DNA of 64,000 nt, taken from NCBI GenBank assembly GCA_964521105.1, contig CAZFPO010000005.1, positions 4,881 to 68,880 on the forward strand. Reading direction: 5' to 3'. This document shows positions 18,232 to 26,312 of the stretch, piece by piece (within the stretch, counting starts at the first letter, position 1; every line of letters starts with the position of its first letter). The DNA comes from JAQUGA01 sp964521105. GTDB taxonomy: Bacteria; Bacteroidota; Bacteroidia; Bacteroidales; WCHB1-69. The position numbers were made by a program, and so were the translations under genes. The notes beneath the pieces are model-generated. The model did not search any database and was not told the origin of the DNA. It saw only the letters and a program-made list of their open reading frames with translations.

Positions 18232-18268
18232 AAAAGCCATGTAGATATTATTTCAACATGGCTTTTTT
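18232..18268 (+). terminator. intrinsic terminator after clpC
   Basis: Perfect 10-bp stem (AAAAGCCATG with CATGGCTTTT, 15-nt loop) followed by a T-run, 19 bp after the clpC stop. Confidence 0.88.
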
Positions 18269-18292
18269 GTTAATAATTAGTATACTGAGAAT

Positions 18293-19420
18293 TCATTTTT
18301 GTATTACTCCTAAAAGTAATTCTACATTTTTTTTATTATCGTATAAAACTGAAACTTCATCGATTCTAGTTTGTATGTCGGCTTGAGTAAAAGTTTGATT
18401 AAAAATAGTTTCAATTTGGCTTATACAATTGGATTGATTTTCAAGATTTACAATATTCACAGAATTTGATATGCCAGTTCCTTCAAGCATTTTATCGTTA
18501 CAAATGCAAAATCGACCATTAAATAATGCATTTAATAGCTTTAACTTTAACCCGGTTGATTGTAGAGTAAACAAAAGGTTTAATTGAGCATTTGATATTA
18601 AATTTTTTAACTCATCATCAGATGGATTTGATATTAATGTGATATGTGAATAATTTGTAATTGCTTGAAAAATAGATTTATCCGGATTATTACCAGCAAT
18701 TTTCAATGGAATATTTATGTTCGATAAAAGATTTTCAATAATCCACACCACCATTTGATAATTTTCGGCTACGGATAAATTTCCATGAAACAAAGCGTAA
18801 TCGCCTTTACCAGTTTTAATTTCACAAACATTACTTTGATGAAATGGAGGAATTAATGTTGTTTTACCATATTTAGTATTAAAGTAATAAAAATCATTTT
18901 GTGAAATAGAGATTAGTGTATCGGCACTTTGGAGGACTTTTTCAAAGTATTTGAGTTTTATAGCATCTAAAATATAGTAAGCCTTTTTAAATACATTAGA
19001 CGTGCGATTACTAAGTTCATGGTAGTAATTGTGCTCAATATTATGGGTTCTTACAATTTTAAGTCTTTTTTTCAAGTTATTATGATTTAGGAATGCACAA
19101 GTGTGGAGTCCTTCAAAAATTATTGGAGCTTCATCTTGTAATAAGTTATTCAACAAGTTTTTATTTTGTCGGCTTCGAACTATGTATGGTTTTATAGAAA
19201 GATGATATAGAAAAGATTTTGGACGTGGGTAATATGATACTTTTGTTGCAAATTGATTTAATATTTCTTGTTTCTCGCGACCATATTGAAAACAATGCAA
19301 ATGAATATTTAAACCTGCTTCACTTAGGTGTTTGAGTTTATAAAACACATCAATAATACCACCATAGTTAGCAGGATATGGAATATTAAACGAAATAATA
19401 TGAAGGTCGATTTTAGACAT
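18293..19420 (-). CDS. glycosyltransferase (GT-B, group 1-like)
   Basis: 375 residues, cytoplasmic. N-terminus IDLHIISFNIPYPANYGGIIDVFYKLKHL is the typical acceptor-side start of GT-B enzymes (loop with YGG). The C-terminal half has ADTLISISQNDFYYF, ALFHGNLSVAENYQMVVWIIEN, LKIAGNNPDKSI and a weakly conserved donor-site region (LNLLFTLQSTGLKLKLLNALFNGRF) where a family-4 enzyme would show the E-x7-E motif. It therefore looks like a divergent family-4-type enzyme; donor and acceptor unknown. Its ATG overlaps the upstream glycosyltransferase by 8 bp, which implies translational coupling. Likely role: a surface glycan or glycolipid. Confidence 0.8.
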   Translation of the reverse strand: MSKIDLHIISFNIPYPANYGGIIDVFYKLKHLSEAGLNIHLHCFQYGREKQEILNQFATKVSYYPRPKSFLYHLSIKPYIVRSRQNKNLLNNLLQDEAPIIFEGLHTCAFLNHNNLKKRLKIVRTHNIEHNYYHELSNRTSNVFKKAYYILDAIKLKYFEKVLQSADTLISISQNDFYYFNTKYGKTTLIPPFHQSNVCEIKTGKGDYALFHGNLSVAENYQMVVWIIENLLSNINIPLKIAGNNPDKSIFQAITNYSHITLISNPSDDELKNLISNAQLNLLFTLQSTGLKLKLLNALFNGRFCICNDKMLEGTGISNSVNIVNLENQSNCISQIETIFNQTFTQADIQTRIDEVSVLYDNKKNVELLLGVIQK

Positions 19421-20525
19421 ATTGATGAATAATATTTTCGAGAATTAATTTTTCATTTTCCCAATTTAATTTTTTTGATGCATTTTTAGAGTTAGTTTTA
19501 CATTGATTAGTATATTCCTTATTATTAATTAATTGTTTAATTGAATCGGCAATATTTTGAGGAGTAATTTCATCAATTACAATTCCAATTTGATAAGTTT
19601 CTATGATACTTTTTACCTCAATTAAATTTGATGCAATAACGGGTATTCCAGCCATTATATAATCAAATAATTTATTGGGTAAACTGTATTTGTAATTGAT
19701 ATTTAGGTCTTTATCAAGTGTTAGTCCTACGTCAGATACTGCAGTATATTTCATCATTTCAGAGTATGGCAGTTTTGAAATAAATTTAATTTTTTTATTT
19801 AGATTCTGTTTTTTTGCAATATCTTTTAATTTATCAATAACATCTCCTGAGCCAATAATTAAAAGTAACACATTATCTAAATATTGAAGTGATAAAACTG
19901 CTTCTTCATAGCCTCTGTCAATGTTTATACCTGCACCTTGCATAATCATAATAAACTCTGATTCAGGTATGTTTAAGTCCGAACGGGTAATATTGTCATC
20001 AATCTCAATTTGAATTGGGACATTGCGAATTACTTCAATTTTATGATTAAATGATTTACTGTATATTTCAGCAATAGAATTGTTTACAGTAATAAAATTG
20101 TCAACATGTTTAAAACAAAAGTTTTCAATAATTGACCATATTCTTTTTACGATTTTTCTGTTTTGAATTTCGGGTACTCCTAAAAAATATTCATGGCTAT
20201 CATAAATTAAAGGTTTTCGCTTTAATATAGAAATCAATGTATTGGCTAACAAGGTGTCTAAGTCGTTAGCATAAAGAACATCGATTTTTTTAAAAAGTAA
20301 GTAAAAAAAAAGTCTTAAATTGAATAAGAAATAAAAAAGTGGCCCTTTATTTATGAAAAAGATAAATCGTTTTATGCGATAAGGACGACTAATTTGTAAA
20401 CTATTGGGTAATTTTCTGCCTATTAACACAACATTAAACCTCAATTCATGCAAGGTAGAACAAGTTCTAGCTACTCTCTGATCGGTACTTAGGTCGTTTA
20501 TAACTGATATGGCAATAGTTTTCAA
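19413..20525 (-). CDS. glycosyltransferase family 4-like
   Basis: About 370 residues. The start is uncertain: the frame stays open back to a TTG at 20594 overlapping ribBA, but homologous-looking sequence begins at a TTG at 20525 (M-KTIAISVINDLSTDQRVARTC), the usual opening of a Bacteroidota glycosyltransferase group, so that is used. Donor-domain features: FIMIMQGAGINIDRGYEEAV, LLIIGSGD, KIKFISKLPYSEM, and SLPNKLFDYIMAGIPVIASN, the retaining GT4-type loop. Cytoplasmic. It overlaps the next glycosyltransferase by 8 bp and follows ribBA by 58 bp. It probably acts with its neighbour on the same glycan; the link with ribBA is positional only. Confidence 0.83.
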   Translation of the reverse strand: MKTIAISVINDLSTDQRVARTCSTLHELRFNVVLIGRKLPNSLQISRPYRIKRFIFFINKGPLFYFLFNLRLFFYLLFKKIDVLYANDLDTLLANTLISILKRKPLIYDSHEYFLGVPEIQNRKIVKRIWSIIENFCFKHVDNFITVNNSIAEIYSKSFNHKIEVIRNVPIQIEIDDNITRSDLNIPESEFIMIMQGAGINIDRGYEEAVLSLQYLDNVLLLIIGSGDVIDKLKDIAKKQNLNKKIKFISKLPYSEMMKYTAVSDVGLTLDKDLNINYKYSLPNKLFDYIMAGIPVIASNLIEVKSIIETYQIGIVIDEITPQNIADSIKQLINNKEYTNQCKTNSKNASKKLNWENEKLILENIIHQYV

Positions 20526-20583
20526 AACGGATTTTTTTGTAATGGAATAACACGAAAAAGCAGAAAATATTATAAAGAATAAA

Positions 20584-21798
20584 TTATTCGTCAATTTGAA
20601 GATTATGTCCCATTTTTTCTTGTTTAGTGAGCAAATATTTTTTATTAAACTTATTTGGGTGAATAACCATAGGAATTGTGTTCACAATTTCAATTCCATG
20701 ACCGGATAATCCAACCCGCTTAGTAGGATTATTAGTAATAAGTTTAATTTTGGTTGCGTGTAATTGTCGTAGAATTTGTGCACCAATACCGTAATCACGC
20801 TCATCGGCTTTAAAACCAAGTTCTAAATTAGCTTCAATAGTATCGCGCCCGAGTTCTTGTAAGTGATATGCTTTAAGTTTATTTATTAATCCGATGCCTC
20901 TGCCCTCTTGATTCATATATAAAACAATGCCTTTTCCTTCTTTTTCAACCATTTGCATTGATTCGTGGAGTTGTGGTCCACAATCGCATTTACACGAACC
21001 AAAAATATCTCCAGTAGCACATGACGAATGAACCCGAACCAGCACTTCATCAGTGTCTTTCCATTCGCCTTTAACAAGAGCTAAATGCACTAATTCGTTA
21101 TCGATTTGGCGAAAAGCAATTAACTTAAAATGTCCCCACTCGGTTGGCATATCAACAGTTTCTTCACGAACAACCAAGGATTCTTTTTTGATTCGATATG
21201 CAATTAAATCTTTAATGGTAATCACTTTAAAATTAAATTTTTCTGCAATTTTCATTAATTCTGGAAGTCTAGCCATTGTTCCATCGTCATTCATAATTTC
21301 CACTAAAACACCAGCAGGACTCATTCCAGCAAGTTTTGCTAAGTCAACAGTAGCTTCGGTATGTCCGGCGCGACGAAGCACTCCGCCATTAACAGCACGA
21401 AGAGGAAAAATATGACCTGGACGACCTAAATCTTCTGGTTTAGTATCTGGATTAATGAGCGCTTTAATAGTTTTAGAACGGTCAAAAGCAGAAATGCCGG
21501 TTGTACAACCTTGTCCAATCAAATCGACAGAAACAGTAAAAGGGGTTTGATGTAGAACGGTATTGTTTTGTACCATTAAATCTAAATTTAATTTTCTTGC
21601 AATTTCCTCGGTAATTGGGGCACAAATTAAACCTCTTCCATGTTTAGACATGAAATTAATAATTTCAGGAGTAACGTTATCAGCTAAAGTTATAAAATCG
21701 CCTTCATTTTCACGGTCTTCATCGTCAACTACAATAATTAGTTTTCCGGCTTTTAAATCATCAATTGCCTCTTCGATAGTATTTATTTTAAAGTTCAT
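20584..21798 (-). CDS. ribBA: bifunctional DHBP synthase / GTP cyclohydrolase II
   Basis: 404 residues from the ATG at 21798 (MNFKINTIEEAIDDLKAGK); a longer frame from 21867 runs through the rplI terminator and promoter and is rejected. N-terminal half: RibB, with VVDDEDRENEGDFI (acidic metal site), GRPGHIFPLRA and RRAGHTEATVDL, converting ribulose 5-phosphate to dihydroxybutanone phosphate. C-terminal half from about 205: RibA, with RVHSSCATGDIFGSCKCDCGPQL (three zinc Cys) and YMNQEGRGIGL, opening GTP to start the pyrimidine branch of riboflavin. Both halves keep their key residues. The 5' leader is only about 15-20 nt, too short for an FMN riboswitch. Confidence 0.96.
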   Translation of the reverse strand: MNFKINTIEEAIDDLKAGKLIIVVDDEDRENEGDFITLADNVTPEIINFMSKHGRGLICAPITEEIARKLNLDLMVQNNTVLHQTPFTVSVDLIGQGCTTGISAFDRSKTIKALINPDTKPEDLGRPGHIFPLRAVNGGVLRRAGHTEATVDLAKLAGMSPAGVLVEIMNDDGTMARLPELMKIAEKFNFKVITIKDLIAYRIKKESLVVREETVDMPTEWGHFKLIAFRQIDNELVHLALVKGEWKDTDEVLVRVHSSCATGDIFGSCKCDCGPQLHESMQMVEKEGKGIVLYMNQEGRGIGLINKLKAYHLQELGRDTIEANLELGFKADERDYGIGAQILRQLHATKIKLITNNPTKRVGLSGHGIEIVNTIPMVIHPNKFNKKYLLTKQEKMGHNLQIDE

Positions 21799-21820
21799 TA
21801 TGAAATAGTTATTTTGAGTG

Positions 21821-21849
21821 CAAAAATAGTAATTTTGAATTGATATCAA
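21821..21849 (-). promoter_or_regulatory. ribBA promoter (TTG, 18-bp spacer, TATTTTTG)
   Basis: Read on the minus strand: TTG at 21849-21847, 18-bp spacer, TATTTTTG at 21828-21821. This places the transcript start near 21813, about 15 nt before the ribBA ATG. Confidence 0.7.
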
Positions 21850-21851
21850 AC

Positions 21852-21884
21852 AAAAACGGCATCTCATTTAGAGACACCGTTTTA
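21852..21884 (-). terminator. intrinsic terminator after rplI
   Basis: Hairpin AAAACGG / CCGTTTT with an inner TCTC / GAGA stem and CA/CA internal loop, ending in a T-run on the minus strand 20 bp past the rplI stop. Confidence 0.82.
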
Positions 21885-21903
21885 TTAAAAAATAATTTAG
21901 AAT

Positions 21904-22353
21904 TTATTCAGCAACCACTTCAAGTTTGATGTTAACTTTAACATCTTTGTGAAGGTTGATTTTTGCAGTATATTCGCCTAATTCTTTAATTGAGTCGCCA
22001 TCAACCGATATTTTTTTACGGTCAACTTCAACATTTAATTGGTTAAGAATTGCTTCGGCAATTTGAATTGCATTAACAGAACCAAAAATTTTACCTTTTT
22101 CAGATGCTTTTGCACCAATTTTTAAAGTATAATCTTCTAGTTTTTTTGCAATATCTTGAGCAGAATTGCGAATTTTCTCTTCTTTAAATGAGCGTTGTTT
22201 AATATTTTCAGCTAATACTTTTTTATTTGATTCGGTAGCTGGAATGGCTAATTTTTTAGGATAAAGGAAATTTCGGGCATAGCCGTTTTTCACTTTAACG
22301 ATGTCGTTCGCATACCCTAAATGTTCTACGTCTTGTATTAAGATAATTTCCAT
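21904..22353 (-). CDS. rplI: 50S ribosomal protein L9
   Basis: 149 residues, standard L9 length. The N-terminal globular domain opens MEIILIQDVEHLGYANDIVKVKNGYARNFL, the diagnostic L9 signature with the rRNA-binding GYARN element. A long central helix (about 40-75) and the C-terminal domain (KIFGSVNAIQIAEAI...) follow. It binds domain V of 23S rRNA near the L1 stalk base. Last gene of rpsF-rpsR-rplI, 18 bp after rpsR, closed by a terminator. Confidence 0.98.
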   Translation of the reverse strand: MEIILIQDVEHLGYANDIVKVKNGYARNFLYPKKLAIPATESNKKVLAENIKQRSFKEEKIRNSAQDIAKKLEDYTLKIGAKASEKGKIFGSVNAIQIAEAILNQLNVEVDRKKISVDGDSIKELGEYTAKINLHKDVKVNIKLEVVAE

Positions 22354-22371
22354 GGATTGACAGTTTTAAGT

Positions 22372-22638
22372 TTATTTCAATAAATCGGCTACATAAGGTA
22401 ATAAAGAAAGATGACGAGCACGTTTAATAGATTGCCCAACTTTTCTTTGGAATTTCAAAGATGTTCCTGTTACACGGCGAGGTAAAATTTTACCTTGTTC
22501 GTTTATAAATCGTAATAGAAATGTTGCATCTTTATAATCAATGTATTTAATTCCGCTTTTTTTAAAGCGACAATATTTTTTCTTTTTAACATCTACTGCT
22601 ATCGGAGTAAGATATTTTATTTCGGTTTGGTTTGCCAT
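22372..22638 (-). CDS. rpsR: 30S ribosomal protein S18
   Basis: 88 residues. Core S18 sequence: KKKYCRFKKSGIKYIDYKDATFLLRFINEQGKILPRR, followed by TGTSLKFQRKVGQSIKRARHLSLLPYV, all conserved family elements. The N-terminus carries a short extra NQTEIKYLTPIAVD stretch. S18 forms a heterodimer with S6 on the 30S platform, matching its position directly after rpsF (12-bp gap). Confidence 0.98.
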   Translation of the reverse strand: MANQTEIKYLTPIAVDVKKKKYCRFKKSGIKYIDYKDATFLLRFINEQGKILPRRVTGTSLKFQRKVGQSIKRARHLSLLPYVADLLK

Positions 22639-22650
22639 GATTCAAAAAAA

Positions 22651-23010
22651 TTAAATGATTTCTTTTGTTTCTACTTTATTATCCTTTTTGTCGCGTTTGC
22701 GTTGATTGTAAGAAATGGCGTGTTTGTCAAGTTTTACGGTTAAAAAACGCATAATACGTTCGTCACGGATAAGTTGAATTTCAAGGTTTTTAATAATTTC
22801 GCCCTCTGCTTTGAATTCAAAAAGGTGATAAAAACCGGTGTTTTTTCTTTGAATCGGATACGCTAACTTGCGTAATCCCCAGTTTTCCTGGTGAACGATT
22901 TCAGCTCCATTGTCGAGTAAATGTTTCTCGAACTTTTTTACCGCTTCCTTCATCTGTTCATCAGACAAAACGGGAGTCATAATGAAAACGGCTTCATACT
23001 GATTAATCAT
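22651..23010 (-). CDS. rpsF: 30S ribosomal protein S6
   Basis: 119 residues. Begins MINQYEAVFIMTPVLSDEQM, then WGLRKLAYPIQRKNTGFYHLF, the signature strand-loop of S6, and a basic C-terminal tail (SYNQRKRDKKDNK). First gene of the rpsF-rpsR-rplI operon; its promoter element is 45 bp upstream. Binds 16S rRNA together with S18. Confidence 0.98.
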   Translation of the reverse strand: MINQYEAVFIMTPVLSDEQMKEAVKKFEKHLLDNGAEIVHQENWGLRKLAYPIQRKNTGFYHLFEFKAEGEIIKNLEIQLIRDERIMRFLTVKLDKHAISYNQRKRDKKDNKVETKEII

Positions 23011-23054
23011 AATTGTTAATTGTTTGATTTATTAATTAATTTTAATTCGGACTG

Positions 23055-23062
23055 CAAAAGTA
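23055..23062 (-). promoter_or_regulatory. rpsF operon -7 element (TACTTTTG)
   Basis: On the minus strand TACTTTTG is followed at once by CAGTCC; the same TTTTGCAGTCC string is present at the rpmH promoter. Leader to the rpsF ATG is about 40 nt. No clear TTG at -33. Confidence 0.65.
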
Positions 23063-23178
23063 CAAAAAAATATGATATCTGCTAATTATCATTTATTTTT
23101 TTTTAGACGTCCAATTATTTAGTAATTAGCTACAAGATTTTTTAGAACAGATTAATAATTGCAGATGATAATAAAACA

Positions 23179-23213
23179 TTGTTATTAAATTAAAAATAAA
23201 AACTGTACCTTTG
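23179..23213 (+). promoter_or_regulatory. DEAD-box gene promoter (TTG, 24-bp spacer, TACCTTTG)
   Basis: TACCTTTG at 23206-23213 with TTG at 23179-23181. Transcription from here gives a leader of roughly 105 nt before the ATG at 23325, unusually long for this window. Confidence 0.6.
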
Positions 23214-23273
23214 CAATCTACTTTACTCTATAAAATGGCAAGTTGTGAGCCAGTATAGTAAAATTTTCGTTAT

Positions 23274-23305
23274 GCTGATGCTGAAAATGCAACATCTTTA
23301 TCAGC
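23274..23305 (+). promoter_or_regulatory. hairpin in the long 5' leader of the DEAD-box gene
   Basis: GCTGAT at 23274-23279 pairs with ATCAGC at 23300-23305, and GATG/CATC pair inside as an alternative. Long structured leaders are known on cold-induced RNA helicase mRNAs; whether this one is regulatory is inference. Confidence 0.4.
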
Positions 23306-23324
23306 TTTATTTATCAAATATTAA

Positions 23325-24578
23325 ATGTCATTTACTACCTTAAATTTAATTGAACCCATTCTTAAAGCGCTTACAGCCGAAGGATACACCACACCAACCC
23401 CTATTCAACAACAAGCAATTCCTTTTGTACTTCAAAAAAGAGATTTACTTGGTTGTGCACAAACAGGAACTGGAAAAACCGCCGCTTTTGCAATTCCGAT
23501 TATTCAATTATTAGTTCAACAAAAAACACATAAATCGGGTGTAAAAGTTCTTATTTTAACTCCAACACGTGAGTTAGCTATTCAAATTGATGAAAGTTTC
23601 GCTTCGTATGGAAAATATACCGACTTAAAACATACGGTAATTTTTGGAGGAGTTTCGCAGCTCAGTCAAACAAATGCTCTAAAAAAAGGAGTGGACATTT
23701 TAGTTGCCACACCCGGAAGATTGCTAGATTTAATTCAACAAGGATTTGTCAGTTTGCGAAATCTTGAAATTTTTGTGTTAGATGAAGCCGACCGTATGCT
23801 CGACATGGGTTTTATTCATGATGTAAAACGAGTTATTTCAAATATTCCTGCCAAGCGACAAACACTGTTTTTTTCGGCAACTATGCCACTCGAAATCCAA
23901 CAATTATCAAAAATATTATTAGATAATCCTGCTAAAGTTGAAGTAACACCTCCCACATCAACGGTTGACAAAATAAAGCAAAGTTTATATTTTGTTAGTA
24001 AAAACGATAAGCCGAAGCTTTTTATTTATTTACTTAAAGAACAAAAAATTGCAAATGCATTAGTTTTTTCACGAACCAAACATGGAGCCGATAAAGTTGT
24101 TAAATTTTTGCTGAAAGAAAACGTAAAAGCAGCAGCAATTCATGGTAACAAAAGCCAAAATAACAGACAGAATGCTTTAAATGATTTTAAAACAGGTAAA
24201 ATTCAAGTTCTTGTAGCCACCGACATAGCAGCTCGTGGAATTGATATTGATGAATTGTCGCATGTATTTAACTTTGATTTACCAGAAGTTCCCGAAACAT
24301 ACATTCATCGTATTGGACGAACAGGAAGAGCTGGTTTAGGTGGCACTGCCATAGCATTTTGCGATGTGGACGAAAAAGATCAGTTGAAAGATATAGAGAA
24401 ATTTATTTCTCAGCATATTCCTGTTGTTGAAAATCAGCCCTACCCATTGGATCCAAGTTTATTGCCTCAAAAAGATAACCATAAAATTGAAAAAAGAAGG
24501 TTTGAAGTAACCAAAACAAAAGAAAAAGACAAACAACGTAAAATTAATAGTGATAGACGCTGGAAAAAAAGATATTAA
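23325..24578 (+). CDS. DEAD-box ATP-dependent RNA helicase, RhlE-like
   Basis: 417 residues. All helicase motifs are present: Q-motif TPTPIQQQAIP, AQTGTGKTAAFAIP (I), PTRELAIQI (Ia), TPGRLLDL (Ib), VLDEADRMLDMGF (II), FFSATMP (III), VFSRTKHGADKV (IV), VLVATDIAARGIDI (V), HRIGRTGRAG (VI). Short Lys/Arg-rich tail (about 385-417), as in RhlE proteins, which act in ribosome assembly and RNA decay. Cytoplasmic. Own promoter and a long leader with a hairpin. It converges on the nitronate monooxygenase gene with only 15 bp between stops and no clear terminator. Exact orthology among RhlE/CsdA/SrmB groups cannot be settled by eye. Confidence 0.95.
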   Translation: MSFTTLNLIEPILKALTAEGYTTPTPIQQQAIPFVLQKRDLLGCAQTGTGKTAAFAIPIIQLLVQQKTHKSGVKVLILTPTRELAIQIDESFASYGKYTDLKHTVIFGGVSQLSQTNALKKGVDILVATPGRLLDLIQQGFVSLRNLEIFVLDEADRMLDMGFIHDVKRVISNIPAKRQTLFFSATMPLEIQQLSKILLDNPAKVEVTPPTSTVDKIKQSLYFVSKNDKPKLFIYLLKEQKIANALVFSRTKHGADKVVKFLLKENVKAAAIHGNKSQNNRQNALNDFKTGKIQVLVATDIAARGIDIDELSHVFNFDLPEVPETYIHRIGRTGRAGLGGTAIAFCDVDEKDQLKDIEKFISQHIPVVENQPYPLDPSLLPQKDNHKIEKRRFEVTKTKEKDKQRKINSDRRWKKRY

Positions 24579-24593
24579 TTATTTTGCTTAAAA

Positions 24594-25691
24594 TCAATTT
24601 TTCTTTTTGATAAAGAAATTGTCATAAGCTTGATTATAACCATTTATTAAGTCGTCAAACACTTCTTTAACGGTATTGATTTTTGTAGCTAAATATGCAT
24701 TACTACCAGCAAAAGCGTATCCGTTTTTAAAATTACCATAATAAGCATTATATAGTGCTTTAAAAATACAATACGGACTTTTTTCCATTAAGCATGTGTG
24801 AACACAATGCAAAGGGCATTTAATAGGAACCTTTAGTCCTATTTTTACACTTTCTAAAAAATCATTGTTTATTGCTCTTCCTGGCAACCCAACGGGACTT
24901 TCAATTATAACAATATCATCTTTTTTAGAATCGATGTATGCTTGCTTAAAACCATCGGAAGCATCACACTCTTCGGTAGTTACAAAACGAGTGCCTAATT
25001 GAACTGCTTTGGCACCTTTTTGCATAATATTAAACATATCCTCGCCAGTATAAATACCACCAGCAGCAATTATTGGAATATCTTTCTGATGTTTTTCTTC
25101 GTACACAGCAACTTGTGTAACCACTTGAGGAACAATATTTTCTAAAGAAAAATCAGGGTCATTTATTTGTTCGGTTTTAAAACCTAAATGTCCACCAGCT
25201 TTTGGTCCTTCAACAACAAAAGCATCGGGTACATAATTATGTTTAGAAAACCATCGTTCGCACAATAACTTAGCTGCTCGAGCCGATGAAACTATAGGAA
25301 CCAGTTTAGTATTGCTTTCGGGTGTTAAAAATTTTGGTAAATCCATTGGTAAACCAGCTCCTGAAAAGATAATATCTACTTTTTCGGAAATAGCTGTTTT
25401 TACTAAATCTTCAAAATTCGACATGGCAACCATGATATTTACACCAATAATACCTTTTGTTTTTTCCTTTGCTTTTCGAATTTCGTTTTTTAACGCTTCA
25501 ATGTTTGATTCTAAATAACTCATAGCAGGTGTATGATGAACTAATCCTAAACCTGCAGCCGAAATTACTCCTACTCCTCCTTGATTTGCAACAGCAACCG
25601 CAAGTCCCGACATTGAAATTCCTACCCCCATTCCGCCTTGAATAATTGGTACTGGAATAGATAAATGTCCAATTTTAAATTCTTTTATCAC
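24594..25691 (-). CDS. nitronate monooxygenase family flavoprotein
   Basis: About 365 residues from a GTG at 25691 (M-IKEFKIGHLSIPVPIIQGGMGVGIS). An ATG at 25754 would add 21 residues without family similarity, and a TACTTTTG promoter element (25718-25725) lies between the two, so the GTG is preferred. FMN-dependent TIM barrel of the 2-nitropropane dioxygenase family: PIIQGGMGVG at the N-terminus, VEGPKAGGHLG, IIAAGGIYTGEDM and AVQLGTRFVTTEE (phosphate-binding loops). The C-terminus carries a Cys-rich stretch (CPLHCVHTCLMEKSPYC) typical of a bacterial subgroup. Oxidises nitronates or a related substrate; the true substrate is unknown. FabK-type enoyl reductase is a less likely alternative. 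Confidence 0.9.
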   Translation of the reverse strand: MIKEFKIGHLSIPVPIIQGGMGVGISMSGLAVAVANQGGVGVISAAGLGLVHHTPAMSYLESNIEALKNEIRKAKEKTKGIIGVNIMVAMSNFEDLVKTAISEKVDIIFSGAGLPMDLPKFLTPESNTKLVPIVSSARAAKLLCERWFSKHNYVPDAFVVEGPKAGGHLGFKTEQINDPDFSLENIVPQVVTQVAVYEEKHQKDIPIIAAGGIYTGEDMFNIMQKGAKAVQLGTRFVTTEECDASDGFKQAYIDSKKDDIVIIESPVGLPGRAINNDFLESVKIGLKVPIKCPLHCVHTCLMEKSPYCIFKALYNAYYGNFKNGYAFAGSNAYLATKINTVKEVFDDLINGYNQAYDNFFIKKKN

Positions 25692-25717
25692 AAGCCTATT
25701 ATTTGTTAAAACTCGGA

Positions 25718-25725
25718 CAAAAGTA
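25718..25725 (-). promoter_or_regulatory. -7 element (TACTTTTG) for the nitronate monooxygenase gene
   Basis: Minus-strand TACTTTTG ends 26 bp before the GTG at 25691 and lies downstream of the alternative ATG at 25754, which decides the start. No clear -33 TTG. Confidence 0.55.
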
Positions 25726-25920
25726 ATTAAACTTATCGTTGTATGAAATTTCATGGAAATTATTGACCTAAAAAAAAAGAAAAAAAGAATATAATATTTT
25801 ATGCTATCGGTTTTAAATAAATGAAGTTTTTTTTTTGATAATTGAATATCAGTTGTTTAATTATTAATTCTGCTTGTTAAAAAATACTTATGTTGATTTT
25901 TTAAGTAAGTTAATTAATCA

Positions 25921-25942
25921 AAAAAAGAGGATTTACTCTTCC
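25921..25942 (-). terminator. weak terminator after the crcB-DUF190 pair
   Basis: Minus strand AAGAG / CTCTT stem with a 6-nt loop and a run of seven T, starting 6 bp after the DUF190 stop. The stem is short, so efficiency is doubtful. Confidence 0.45.
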
Positions 25943-25947
25943 TTGAA

Positions 25948-26310
25948 TTAAAAAAAACTCTGCTTTTTACCTTTTTTATGTAACACAATGTTGGCTGCTT
26001 CAGTAGTAATTAAGCAACCAGTTTCAATTTTATCAAACCAAGGCAGTATTTGATTAATAAAATTAGTTATTTGCTCCGGTTCGTCAATAATTTCAACAAC
26101 CATAGGAAGCTTTTCTGTAAGTTCCCACTTGCTTGAGGAACGAATAATATTGCTTGACCCATAGCCCATTGCACCTTTTAGAACTGTGGCACCTGCCATA
26201 TTATACCTTTTGGCAGCATAAACAATCATTTCGTATAAAGGAGAATGTTTAAATTTGTCGGTACTACTAATAAATATTCTTAAAATTTGAGCTTCATTTA
26301 TGTTTTCCAT
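25948..26310 (-). CDS. DUF190 protein (PII-like), partner of the fluoride channel
   Basis: 120 residues. Recognisable DUF190 features: LRIFISSTDKFKHSPLYEMIVYAAK, AGATVLKGAMGYGSSN, and ELTEKLPMVVEIIDEPEQITNFI. The family has a ferredoxin-like, PII-like fold and is often linked with crcB, as here: its ATG is 2 bp after the crcB stop, so the pair shares the riboswitch-controlled transcript. Cytoplasmic. A regulatory or accessory role in fluoride export is a reasonable inference from context; no catalytic residues are known to me. Confidence 0.9.
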   Translation of the reverse strand: MENINEAQILRIFISSTDKFKHSPLYEMIVYAAKRYNMAGATVLKGAMGYGSSNIIRSSSKWELTEKLPMVVEIIDEPEQITNFINQILPWFDKIETGCLITTEAANIVLHKKGKKQSFF

Positions 26311-26312
26311 AA

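Noticed and set aside
19413..19420. Frameshift splitting one glycosyltransferase into two
   Set aside because: Each frame has its own complete GT-B N-terminus and C-terminal half; the 8-bp overlap is ordinary coupling.
21799..21867. FMN riboswitch before ribBA
   Set aside because: The promoter leaves a leader of only about 15-20 nt and none of the FMN-motif blocks is present.
23011..23054. S6:S18 autoregulatory leader of rpsF
   Set aside because: A CCG occurs near the 5' end of the leader, but I could not find the required flanking stems.
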